Notes under the pieces: model-generated
The model's input: the letters and a program-made list of their open reading frames with translations, nothing else
What the model was told of the DNA's origin: nothing
The model's database searches: none
From: Syntrophomonas sp.
GTDB taxonomy: Bacteria > Bacillota > Syntrophomonadia > Syntrophomonadales > Syntrophomonadaceae
Assembly (NCBI GenBank): GCA_028709355.1
Contig: JAQVXF010000100.1
Coordinates: 1 to 5,150 of the forward strand
DNA: 5,150 nucleotides
Direction of reading: 5' to 3'
Part shown: positions 1 through 4,999 of the stretch, one piece after another
Layout of the letters: the number at the start of each line of letters is the position of its first letter
Numbering within the stretch: the stretch's first letter is position 1
Position numbers and translations under genes: made by a program

Positions 1-527
1 AGGATGATGCGGCCGGGGAAGCCTTCGACAAGGTGGCTCGTTTCCTGGGGCTGGGCTATCCAGGTGGTCCGGCGATTGAGAAGGCAGCCCGGTTGGGGCA
101 GGCCGGACGATATCATATGCCCCGGGTGTTCCTGGACCGCCATGATTTCGAATTCTCATTTTCGGGGCTGAAGACCGCCACCATGAATCTATGGAGAAAA
201 GTAGAGCTCCAAGGGGGGAGTGTCAACGACCTGGCCGCCGAATTCCAGGCTGCCCTGGTCGAGGTGCTGGTGGAGAAGACCATAAGGGCGGCTCACCACT
301 ACGAGGTCAAGACCATATTGGCGGCTGGAGGAGTGGCAGCCAACAGCGAATTGAGGTACCGGTTGGGACAGGCGGCCGAGGCTACCGGTCACCGGCTCTG
401 CTTCCCTTCTCTGCCACTATGCGCCGATAATGCGGCTATGATAGCCGGGCAGGCCTACCACGATTTTATCAACGGCCAATTTGCCAGCCTGAATACTAAT
501 GCACAGCCCAGCGGATTTTCGGCATAA
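1..527 (+). CDS. tsaD: tRNA N6-adenosine threonylcarbamoyltransferase TsaD (Gcp/YgjD), C-terminal half, 5' end outside window
   Basis: TsaD transfers the threonylcarbamoyl group from TC-AMP to A37 of ANN-decoding tRNAs, working in the cytoplasm with TsaB and TsaE. The reading frame is open from base 3, giving 174 visible residues ending at TAA 525-527. The family is usually about 340 residues, so roughly the second half is present. Visible family signatures are DDAAGEAFDKVARFLGLGYP at the left edge, GGPAIEKAA, the FSFSGLKTA block, the glycine-rich GGVAANSELR, and the terminal CADNAAMIAG motif, whose Asp belongs to the ASKHA-fold metal/nucleotide site. No frameshift is seen. The GTG at 33 is internal, not a start, because the family match continues upstream of it. 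A 150-bp gap with DnaA-box-like motifs follows. The identification is firm; only the N-terminal half, with its metal-binding HxxxH, cannot be checked here. Confidence 0.96.
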   Translation, partial: DDAAGEAFDKVARFLGLGYPGGPAIEKAARLGQAGRYHMPRVFLDRHDFEFSFSGLKTATMNLWRKVELQGGSVNDLAAEFQAALVEVLVEKTIRAAHHYEVKTILAAGGVAANSELRYRLGQAAEATGHRLCFPSLPLCADNAAMIAGQAYHDFINGQFASLNTNAQPSGFSA

Positions 528-534
528 ACGAGGC

Positions 535-660
535 TGTGGATATTGTGGAAAACTCTGTTGATAATTAGAAAATCGGGCTTTGCAGAGATCGAGCCTATAG
601 GCGAGAAAAACGGTTATGGACGGAAGCTCGAATTCTAGTGTAGTTATTTCCTGTGGATAA
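535..660 (+). promoter_or_regulatory. Cluster of DnaA-box-like 9-mers between tsaD and lgt
   Basis: The DnaA box consensus TTATCCACA reads TGTGGATAA on this strand. Four same-orientation matches lie in the gap: TGTGGATAT at 535-543, TGTGGAAAA at 544-552 and TGTTGATAA at 556-564, each with one mismatch, and an exact TGTGGATAA at 652-660. The first two abut exactly and the third is 3 bp further on, a spacing typical of oriC-type arrays. The exact box lies 17 bp before the lgt start. This is seen directly; DnaA binding is inferred. No dnaA or dnaN is visible, so a titration or regulatory cluster is more likely than an origin. The gap also holds a 10-bp palindrome, GCCTATAGGC (593-602). No convincing sigma-A promoter or T-tract terminator was found in it. 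Confidence 0.6.
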
Positions 661-677
661 ACGGTGCAAAGGAGCTG

Positions 678-1451
678 ATGGCGATTTATCCGGTGCTCAT
701 AGACCTCGGGCCGGTTAAGGTACACGCATGGGGATTCATGATGGCAGTGGGAGTACTGGCGGCTGTATTCGGCATAAGCCGGCGCTTCAAACAGGAAGGC
801 TATGATCCTGATCACGCCCTGGACCTGGCCATTCTGTTGGTGGTAGCGGGGCTGCTGGGCTCGCGGCTGGCCTATATAATGATGTTCGAATGGCAGGAGT
901 TTCTGGTTCGTCCCGCCATTTTTTTCAGCCTCCGCAACGGCGGCTTCGAAGGGCTGGTCTGGTACGGGGGATTCACCGCGGGAGTGCTGGCCTTCATCAT
1001 CTACAATCGGGTGCGGCGTTATCCCTTCTGGAAGATGGCCGATATCGTGGCCCCTTATCTAGCCCTGGCCTATGCGATAGTCAGGATCGGGTGTTTCCTG
1101 AACGGCTGCTGCTACGGTTTGGCGGCCGATGCACCTTGTACGGTGGTATTCCCGGAGGTGGACGGGCTGCACCGCTATCCCACCCAGTTGTTCAGTTCCG
1201 CTCTAAACCTGTTGCTGTTCGGCATCCTGTCCTGGTATTATCCCCGCCGCCGGTTCGACGGGCAAATATTTGCCGGTTACCTGATCGGTTATGCGGTATA
1301 TCGCTTTGTAGTCGAGTTCTGGCGGGAAAATTGGGTTTTCTACGGAATCCTGTCCATAGCCCAGGTCTATTCGCTGCTGATCCTGGCCGCCGGTATCGCC
1401 CTCTATCTGTGGCGCCGGTCAGCCGCAGAGAGGAGGCCGCCGCGTGATTAG
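678..1451 (+). CDS. lgt: Phosphatidylglycerol--prolipoprotein diacylglyceryl transferase Lgt
   Basis: Lgt is an integral membrane enzyme that moves diacylglycerol from phosphatidylglycerol to the lipobox cysteine of prolipoproteins, the first step of lipoprotein maturation. The 257-residue length is normal. The start ATG follows AAAGGAG (668-674), and the protein begins in the usual Lgt style, with a short stretch before WGFMMAVGVL. Hydrophobic segments lie near residues 17-32, 48-67, 92-110, 120-140, 171-188, 194-211 and 222-246. Signature pieces are RIGCFLNGCCYG (136-147), with the conserved Arg136; HRYPTQL (165-171); and RFVVEFWREN (209-218). The E. coli HGG motif appears as YGG here, and the Asn of RIGNF is Cys. 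From memory both variants occur in Firmicutes Lgt proteins. The last 8 nt overlap the start of the folate gene, which suggests coupled translation. Confidence 0.94.
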   Translation: MAIYPVLIDLGPVKVHAWGFMMAVGVLAAVFGISRRFKQEGYDPDHALDLAILLVVAGLLGSRLAYIMMFEWQEFLVRPAIFFSLRNGGFEGLVWYGGFTAGVLAFIIYNRVRRYPFWKMADIVAPYLALAYAIVRIGCFLNGCCYGLAADAPCTVVFPEVDGLHRYPTQLFSSALNLLLFGILSWYYPRRRFDGQIFAGYLIGYAVYRFVVEFWRENWVFYGILSIAQVYSLLILAAGIALYLWRRSAAERRPPRD

Positions 1452-2028
1452 TGATTGGGAGCAGCGCCAGGTCCTGCGCCGGGAGATGAGCGCCCGCCGG
1501 GGGCAGATGCCCCGGGCTCAGGTGGAGGAATACAGCCGTTCCATCGCGGTCAAGCTGATGGCCCTGAAGCCCCTGCACCAAGCCCATGCCATCATGGCTT
1601 TCGCCGGTATCGACAATGAAGTCGACCTCAAGCCCCAGTTTGCATTGTGGCAGGCGGAAGACCGCCGCATCCTGCTCCCCCGGGTGGAACCGGGCGGCGG
1701 CTTGGCGGCGGTGGAGTTTCACGGATGGCAGCATACCCACCGCAGCCGCATCGGGATTCTGGAGCCGCTGGGCGAGCCAGTCGACCCGGGGGACATCGAG
1801 GTGGTGATAGTGCCCGGGCTGGTTTTTGACGGGCGGGGTTATAGATTGGGCTACGGCAAGGGTTACTATGATCGTTTCCTCAAGCTGCTGCCCGCCTGCA
1901 CCTTCCTGTGTGGGGTATGTTACGATTTCCAACTGGTGGACACGGTGCTGCCCCATCAGGCTGATGTGGCCATGCATTGGATAGTAACGGAAAGATCGGA
2001 GCTGGCGGTCAACTGGGATTTCTTTTAG
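1444..2028 (+). CDS. fthC: 5-formyltetrahydrofolate cyclo-ligase (MTHFS)
   Basis: This soluble enzyme uses ATP to convert 5-formyl-THF (folinate) into 5,10-methenyl-THF, recycling a stored or inhibitory folate into one-carbon metabolism. The same family is also called ygfA/fau. The 194-residue length is typical. The basic N-terminal block around RREMSARR corresponds to the ATP-binding region. LLPRVEP follows near the middle, then VPGLVFDGRGYRLGYGKGYY, whose G-Y-G-K-G-Y-Y-D-R part spans residues 136-144 and is the family signature, and finally FQLVD and a C-terminal IVTE. The start is GTG 1444, inside the end of lgt. It was chosen because AGGAGG (1431-1436) sits 7 nt upstream and no better in-frame start keeps the N-terminal basic block. 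It probably shares the lgt transcript. A new promoter lies about 45 bp after its stop. Confidence 0.93.
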   Translation: MISDWEQRQVLRREMSARRGQMPRAQVEEYSRSIAVKLMALKPLHQAHAIMAFAGIDNEVDLKPQFALWQAEDRRILLPRVEPGGGLAAVEFHGWQHTHRSRIGILEPLGEPVDPGDIEVVIVPGLVFDGRGYRLGYGKGYYDRFLKLLPACTFLCGVCYDFQLVDTVLPHQADVAMHWIVTERSELAVNWDFF

Positions 2029-2073
2029 CTTTGGCCGCCACCGGGGGGGCGCAGGAGAAGAGAAGGTTGGTCA

Positions 2074-2102
2074 TTGCTAGCCTCCCAGGGGTATTGTATA
2101 AT
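2074..2102 (+). promoter_or_regulatory. Sigma-A type promoter for the moa operon
   Basis: A perfect -10 hexamer TATAAT lies at 2097-2102. A 4/6 -35 hexamer TTGCTA lies at 2074-2079, with an optimal 17-bp spacer. Transcription would start near 2109, about 10 nt before the closing stem of the structured leader. This is the strongest promoter-like match I found in the window, and its placement just before a structured leader supports it. Confidence 0.78.
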
Positions 2103-2118
2103 GTAGGCACAATTGAAG

Positions 2119-2235
2119 AGGCTCCGATTCAGTTAACCTAAAGCGACCCGCCAGGGCGGCTGAACGATAGGGTGTGAAGGGAAACGTTTACGCCTCCATT
2201 TGGGAAAGGAGTGGCACTGGAGATTTGCGGAGCCT
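2119..2235 (+). promoter_or_regulatory. Structured leader RNA, probable Moco/Tuco-type riboswitch aptamer
   Basis: AGGCTCCG (2119-2126) and CGGAGCCT (2228-2235) form a perfect 8-bp closing stem around about 100 nt. Inside, ACCTA (2136-2140) can pair with TAGGGT (2168-2173) with one bulged G. It encloses a CCGC/GCGG hairpin (2148-2159) flanked by AAGCGA and CTGAACGA. GTGAA (2174-2178) pairs with TTTAC (2187-2191) around a GGGAAACG loop. CTCC (2194-2197) pairs with GGAG (2208-2211). A terminator and ribosome binding site follow, and every intact gene downstream up to the operon end is the small gene or a moa/mog gene. The known class upstream of moa genes is the molybdenum cofactor RNA motif. 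The GGGAAACG and CGCCTCC pieces resemble what I remember of it, but I could not align it to a model. The structure is well supported; the class and the ligand are inferred. Confidence 0.68.
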
Positions 2236-2239
2236 GTTT

Positions 2240-2268
2240 GCGTCCTTTCGGGAGACGCTTATTTTTTT
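2240..2268 (+). terminator. Intrinsic terminator/attenuator in the moa leader
   Basis: GCGTC (2240-2244) pairs with GACGC (2254-2258). With a bulged A at 2253, C2245-G2252 and T2246-G2251 extend the stem, leaving a TTCG tetraloop (2247-2250). The stem is followed by TTATTTTTTT (2259-2268). The hairpin starts 4 nt after the aptamer-closing stem and the T tract runs straight into the Shine-Dalgarno GGAGAGGA (2269-2276). Its place between promoter and first gene means it acts as a conditional attenuator, not an operon end. Confidence 0.8.
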
Positions 2269-2285
2269 GGAGAGGATATGTGAAC

Positions 2286-2465
2286 ATGGATAACATGGAT
2301 AAAGAACTGTTGGATAAGATCAAGGAAGTGGCCCCGGACGGAGCCATCAGCTGCCAGGCGGCCCGGGAACTGGCTGAGAAACTGGGGATCCAGGCCAGCC
2401 AGGTGGGTAAAGTATGTACCCAGGCCAACATTAAGATATATGCTTGTGAATTGGGTTGCTTCTAA
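2286..2465 (+). CDS. Small conserved four-cysteine, HTH-like protein at the head of the moa operon
   Basis: This is a 59-residue protein of unknown function. ATG 2286 was chosen because GGAGAGGA (2269-2276) lies 9 nt upstream. GTG 2280 in the same frame is too close to that site, and more upstream GTG codons fall in the leader structure. Residues 5-15 form an amphipathic helix (DKELLDKIKEV). Residues 21-51 have the rhythm of a helix-turn-helix: ISCQAARELAEKLGI, a short turn, then QVGKVCTQANIKI. The tail reads CELGCF. Cysteines are at 23, 44, 54 and 58, a high density suggesting metal or thiol chemistry. I recall similar small proteins ending in LGCF encoded near molybdenum/tungsten genes in anaerobes, but no function. 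It is the first gene behind the riboswitch-like leader and 54 bp before moaA, so a regulatory or metal-sensing role in cofactor synthesis is an inference only. Confidence 0.82.
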   Translation: MDNMDKELLDKIKEVAPDGAISCQAARELAEKLGIQASQVGKVCTQANIKIYACELGCF

Positions 2466-2471
2466 GGCGTA

Positions 2472-2500
2472 CATGCCCGCGCCAGATACTGAAGGGCATG
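2472..2500 (+). other. Hairpin between the small gene and moaA
   Basis: CATGCCC (2472-2478) and GGGCATG (2494-2500) form a perfect 7-bp stem with a 15-nt loop. It ends 2 nt before the moaA Shine-Dalgarno GGGGGAGGA (2503-2511). No T tract follows, so it is not an intrinsic terminator. It could affect moaA translation or be an mRNA stability or processing element. Confidence 0.5.
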
Positions 2501-2519
2501 ATGGGGGAGGACACACATC

Positions 2520-3500
2520 ATGGTTGATAATCATGGCCGTAATATAAACTACCTGCGGATTTCCATCACTGATCGCTGCAACTTGCGCTGCCGTTACTGT
2601 ATGCCCTACACCGGGGTGGAGAAGTTGGAGCATTTCAGCATCCTCAACCTGGAGGAGATCGCCCGCCTGGTCAGGATAGCGGCCCAAGCCGGTATCCGCA
2701 AAGTGAGACTGACCGGAGGGGAGCACCTGGTGAGAAAAAACGTAGCCCAGCTGATCCGCTACATTAGAGACATCGAGGAGATCGACGACATATCCCTGAC
2801 CACCAATGGTACTCTTTTTGGGAGTATGGCCGAGGAGCTAAAAGATGCAGGGCTGGATCGGATAAACTTCAGTTTGGATTCCATGGTGGCTGACAAATTC
2901 CAGTATATCACCCGGGTGGGGCGGCTCGACACCGTAATGAGCGCCATCGATAAGGCGTTGCGGCTGGAATTGCATCCAGTCAAGATCAATACCGTGCTGA
3001 TCCGGGGATTCAACGACGATGAGATCCTGGATTTCGCCGCTATGGCCTATGAAAGGCCCTTGCACGTCCGCTTCATCGAATTTATGCCCATCGGCGACCT
3101 GCAGTTTTGGGACCGGGGCAACATTATCTCCTCCCAGGAGACCAAAGATATCATCAGCGGCCGTTACCGGCTGCTCGACGCCAAAAAGATCAAAGGCAGC
3201 GGTCCAGCCCGGTATTTCAACCTGGAAGGCGGTCAAGGATCGATAGGATTTATCAGCCCCATGAGCAACCACTTCTGCTCGGCCTGCAACCGGATCCGCA
3301 TGACGGCGGAAGGCAAACTGCGGGGCTGTCTCTACGACAAGCGGGAGGTGGACCTGAAGCAGGCCATGGAGAACGGCGCCAGCGACGAGCAACTGCGCCA
3401 GATGTTCCTGGAGACCATCAGCAGCAAGCCCGACAAGCACCATATGAACAATGGCTGGGGGGCGGATAACCGCCGCAAGATGTATCAAATAGGAGGATAG
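2520..3500 (+). CDS. moaA: GTP 3',8-cyclase MoaA (radical SAM)
   Basis: MoaA uses a radical-SAM [4Fe-4S] cluster and a second, substrate-binding cluster to convert GTP into 3',8-cyclo-7,8-dihydro-GTP, the first step of molybdopterin synthesis. The 326-residue length is normal. The N-terminal cluster motif is CNLRCRYC, with Cys20, Cys24 and Cys27. Then follow SLTTNGT, RINFSLDS, KINTVLIRGFNDDE and RFIEFMPIGD. The C-terminal cluster ligands are Cys253, Cys256 and Cys270 in FCSACNRIRMTAEGKLRGCL. The essential C-terminal Gly-Gly is present as the last two residues (IGG-stop). One oddity is that the SAM-contacting GGEP motif reads GGEH, with His69 where Pro is expected. The start ATG has GGGGGAGGA (2503-2511) 8 nt upstream. 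moaC follows 3 nt after the stop. The function is firm despite the substitution. Confidence 0.96.
   Translation: MVDNHGRNINYLRISITDRCNLRCRYCMPYTGVEKLEHFSILNLEEIARLVRIAAQAGIRKVRLTGGEHLVRKNVAQLIRYIRDIEEIDDISLTTNGTLFGSMAEELKDAGLDRINFSLDSMVADKFQYITRVGRLDTVMSAIDKALRLELHPVKINTVLIRGFNDDEILDFAAMAYERPLHVRFIEFMPIGDLQFWDRGNIISSQETKDIISGRYRLLDAKKIKGSGPARYFNLEGGQGSIGFISPMSNHFCSACNRIRMTAEGKLRGCLYDKREVDLKQAMENGASDEQLRQMFLETISSKPDKHHMNNGWGADNRRKMYQIGG
3491..3496 (+). promoter_or_regulatory. Ribosome binding site for moaC, embedded in the moaA Gly-Gly codons
   Basis: AGGAGG at 3491-3496 is 7 nt before ATG 3504. It lies within the last moaA codons ATA GGA GGA TAG, so the codons for the functionally required C-terminal Gly-Gly of MoaA also form the Shine-Dalgarno site of the next gene. 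This fixes the moaC start and suggests coupled translation. Confidence 0.85.
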
Positions 3501-3503
3501 TTC

Positions 3504-4427
3504 ATGAGCTTCACCCATATCAACGAACAGGGTTATGCCCGCATGGTGGATATCAGTACCAAGAGTGATTCCAACCGGGTGGCCCGGGCCCAGGCAGTGG
3601 TGCATATGCTGCCCGAGACTCTGAGAGACATCCGCGCGGGAGCGGTCAAGAAGGGAGACGTCTTAGCCGTGGCCCAGGTGGCTGGGGTGATGGGGGCCAA
3701 GCAGACCGCGCAGCTGATCCCGATGTGCCACCCCCTGATGCTGACCGGGGTGGACATTGACTTCGAATTCGATGAGGAAGCTTCCACCCTGACTATCTAT
3801 GCAGTGGTGAAGACCACCGGCAAGACCGGGGTGGAGATGGAGGCTGTGACCGCGGTTACAGTAGCCGCCCTGACTGTTTACGACATGTGCAAGGCGGTCG
3901 ACCGCTGGATAGAGATAGCCTCGATCCAATTGCTGGAGAAAGAGGGCGGTAAGAGCGGCCACCTGCAGCGGGAAGGTATCAAGCCGGTTGCCCGGGGGCG
4001 GCTGCATTCGATCTGCATCAGTCCCGAGCGGGGACAGATAAAATATGAGGTCCCGGAGGCCCAGGTCATTACCGGCTTCGGCATAGAAAACGACGGGCAC
4101 GCCGGGGACTGGGGCCGGCAGGTCACCTGCCTGAGCTGGGAAAGCGTGGAGAAGGTCAACCGGGAACAAGGTTTCGACATCGGCCCCGGCCAGTTTGCCG
4201 AGAACCTGCTGATAGAAGGGATCGATCTGACCCGGGTAGGGGTGGGAGTCAAGCTGAAAATAGGAACCGACACCATCCTGAAGGTGACCCAGGTGGGCAA
4301 AGAAGACCATCCCAGCGTGGTGACCCGGACTCTGGGTATCACCCTGCTGCCTTATGAAGGCCTGTTCTGCAAGGTGATCAAGGGCGGCCTGATCAAAAAG
4401 GGTGACCCGGTGGAGGTTTTACTGTGA
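3504..4427 (+). CDS. moaC: MoaC-MOSC fusion: cyclic pyranopterin monophosphate synthase with C-terminal MOSC domain
   Basis: This is a 307-residue two-domain protein. Residues 1-160 are a complete MoaC, which converts the MoaA product 3',8-cyclo-GTP into cPMP. It shows KKGDVLA (49-55), MCHPL with His76 (74-78), GKTGVEMEA with Glu111 and Glu113, YDMCKA with Asp127 and Lys130, and GGKSG. Residues about 165-307 are a MOSC domain: GRLHSICISPERG, GFGIENDGHAGDW, RQVTCLS, GQFAENLLIEGIDL, and a C-terminal KGGLIKKGDPVEV. MOSC proteins are related to the Moco sulfurase C-terminal domain and are thought to handle sulfur or Moco on a conserved Cys. Related stand-alone forms have GKECH here, but this one has GKEDH (Asp268). 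MoaC alone is typically about 160 residues, and nothing in the sequence suggests an assembly error at the junction. The stop TGA overlaps the next start. Confidence 0.94.
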   Translation: MSFTHINEQGYARMVDISTKSDSNRVARAQAVVHMLPETLRDIRAGAVKKGDVLAVAQVAGVMGAKQTAQLIPMCHPLMLTGVDIDFEFDEEASTLTIYAVVKTTGKTGVEMEAVTAVTVAALTVYDMCKAVDRWIEIASIQLLEKEGGKSGHLQREGIKPVARGRLHSICISPERGQIKYEVPEAQVITGFGIENDGHAGDWGRQVTCLSWESVEKVNREQGFDIGPGQFAENLLIEGIDLTRVGVGVKLKIGTDTILKVTQVGKEDHPSVVTRTLGITLLPYEGLFCKVIKGGLIKKGDPVEVLL

Positions 4428-4918
4428 TGTATCGAGCCGGTATCCTGATCATGAGCGATAAAGGCTCCCGGGGGGAGCGCGAGGATCGCAGCGGCCGGGA
4501 GATTATGGATATGTTGGCCGAGAGCGGTTATCAGTTTGAATATTACGAGATAATCCCGGATGAGCGAGAGGTTATCCAAGCCAGATTGATCCATGCTTGT
4601 GACCAGTTGCGCCTGGATGTGGTCTTCACTTCCGGGGGCACTGGCTTTTCCCGGCGGGACGTGACCCCCGAAGCCACCCTGGCGGTGATCGAGCGCCTCA
4701 CCCCGGGGATCCCGGAAGCTATCCGCCACTATGGGATGGACAAGACCCCCAAGGCTATGTTGTCCCGAGCGGTGGCCGGTATACGGGGCGGCACCCTGAT
4801 TATTAATCTGCCCGGCAGCGTCAAGGGGGTGCGGGAATCGCTGGAAGCTGTCCTGCCCGCTTTGGGCCACGGGTTGGAAATTATCATCGGGTCGGCCACC
4901 GAATGTGGCCAAGGCTAG
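4427..4918 (+). CDS. mog: Molybdopterin adenylyltransferase, MogA/MoaB family
   Basis: MogA-type proteins adenylate molybdopterin with ATP, preparing it for metal insertion by MoeA. The 163-residue length matches the single-domain MogA/MoaB fold. It starts with the beta strand AGILIMSDKGSRGEREDRSG. Asp45 sits in IIPDERE, and TSGGTGFSRRDVTPEATL (68-85) carries the glycine loop and Asp78. These two Asp match the catalytic pair known from Mog proteins. KTPKAMLSRAVAGIRGGTL and NLPGSVKGVRE complete the pattern; the SRAVAGIRG block and the full loop favour MogA over E. coli-type MoaB. ATG 4427 overlaps the upstream TGA by 1 nt (TGATG), with GGAGG (4412-4416) 10 nt before it. GTG 4424 in frame, at 7 nt spacing, is the alternative and adds one Met. 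It is the last gene of the operon in this window. Confidence 0.93.
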   Translation: MYRAGILIMSDKGSRGEREDRSGREIMDMLAESGYQFEYYEIIPDEREVIQARLIHACDQLRLDVVFTSGGTGFSRRDVTPEATLAVIERLTPGIPEAIRHYGMDKTPKAMLSRAVAGIRGGTLIINLPGSVKGVRESLEAVLPALGHGLEIIIGSATECGQG

Positions 4919-4922
4919 CCTT

Positions 4923-4999
4923 GAAAGCGCATAGCTTGGTTGCTTTCTAAAGCCCGCTCCGGGCACGTACTGCCAGGTACGCATCGGTAGCGGGTTTAG
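4923..4999 (+). other. Two back-to-back hairpins after the moa operon, possible weak terminator
   Basis: GAAAGC (4923-4928) pairs with GCTTTC (4942-4947) around a 13-nt loop. Immediately after, CTAAA-g-CCCGCT (4947-4958, G4952 bulged) pairs with AGCGGGTTTAG (4989-4999), an 11-bp stem. This encloses CCG/CGG (4959-4961 with 4985-4987) and CGTAC/GTACG (4966-4970 with 4977-4981) with a TGCCAG loop. The two share C4947, so they may be alternatives. No long T tract follows on either strand, so a strong intrinsic terminator is not supported. It may still end or protect the operon transcript, or be a dispersed palindromic repeat. Confidence 0.45.

Noticed and set aside
535..660. Chromosomal replication origin
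   Set aside because: DnaA-box-like sites are present, but there is no dnaA, dnaN or other typical origin neighbour and no long AT-rich unwinding region. A titration or regulatory cluster fits better.
1192..1977. 261-aa open frame on the minus strand across lgt and the folate gene
   Set aside because: It is antisense to two genes with clear family motifs, its translation is rich in His, Gln and Pro without recognisable domains, and it has no ribosome binding site logic. It is a GC-driven shadow frame.
2029..2072. Terminator after the folate gene in the G-rich stretch at 2044-2051
   Set aside because: GCC/GGC pairing is possible but weak, and no T tract follows. It is probably just a GC-rich spacer before the moa promoter.
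2211..2285. N-terminal extension of the small Cys-rich protein from GTG 2211
   Set aside because: It would start inside the aptamer and read through the closing stem, terminator and T tract. No ribosome binding site fits it, while GGAGAGGA before ATG 2286 does.
2103..2285. Tetrahydrofolate riboswitch, suggested by the upstream folate gene
   Set aside because: The leader lies downstream of that gene and upstream of moa genes, and the folds and conserved loops I can see do not resemble what I know of the THF aptamer.
2838..3605. 255-aa open frame on the minus strand over moaA and moaC
   Set aside because: It is antisense to well-identified moaA and moaC with no family motif of its own, so it is a shadow frame.
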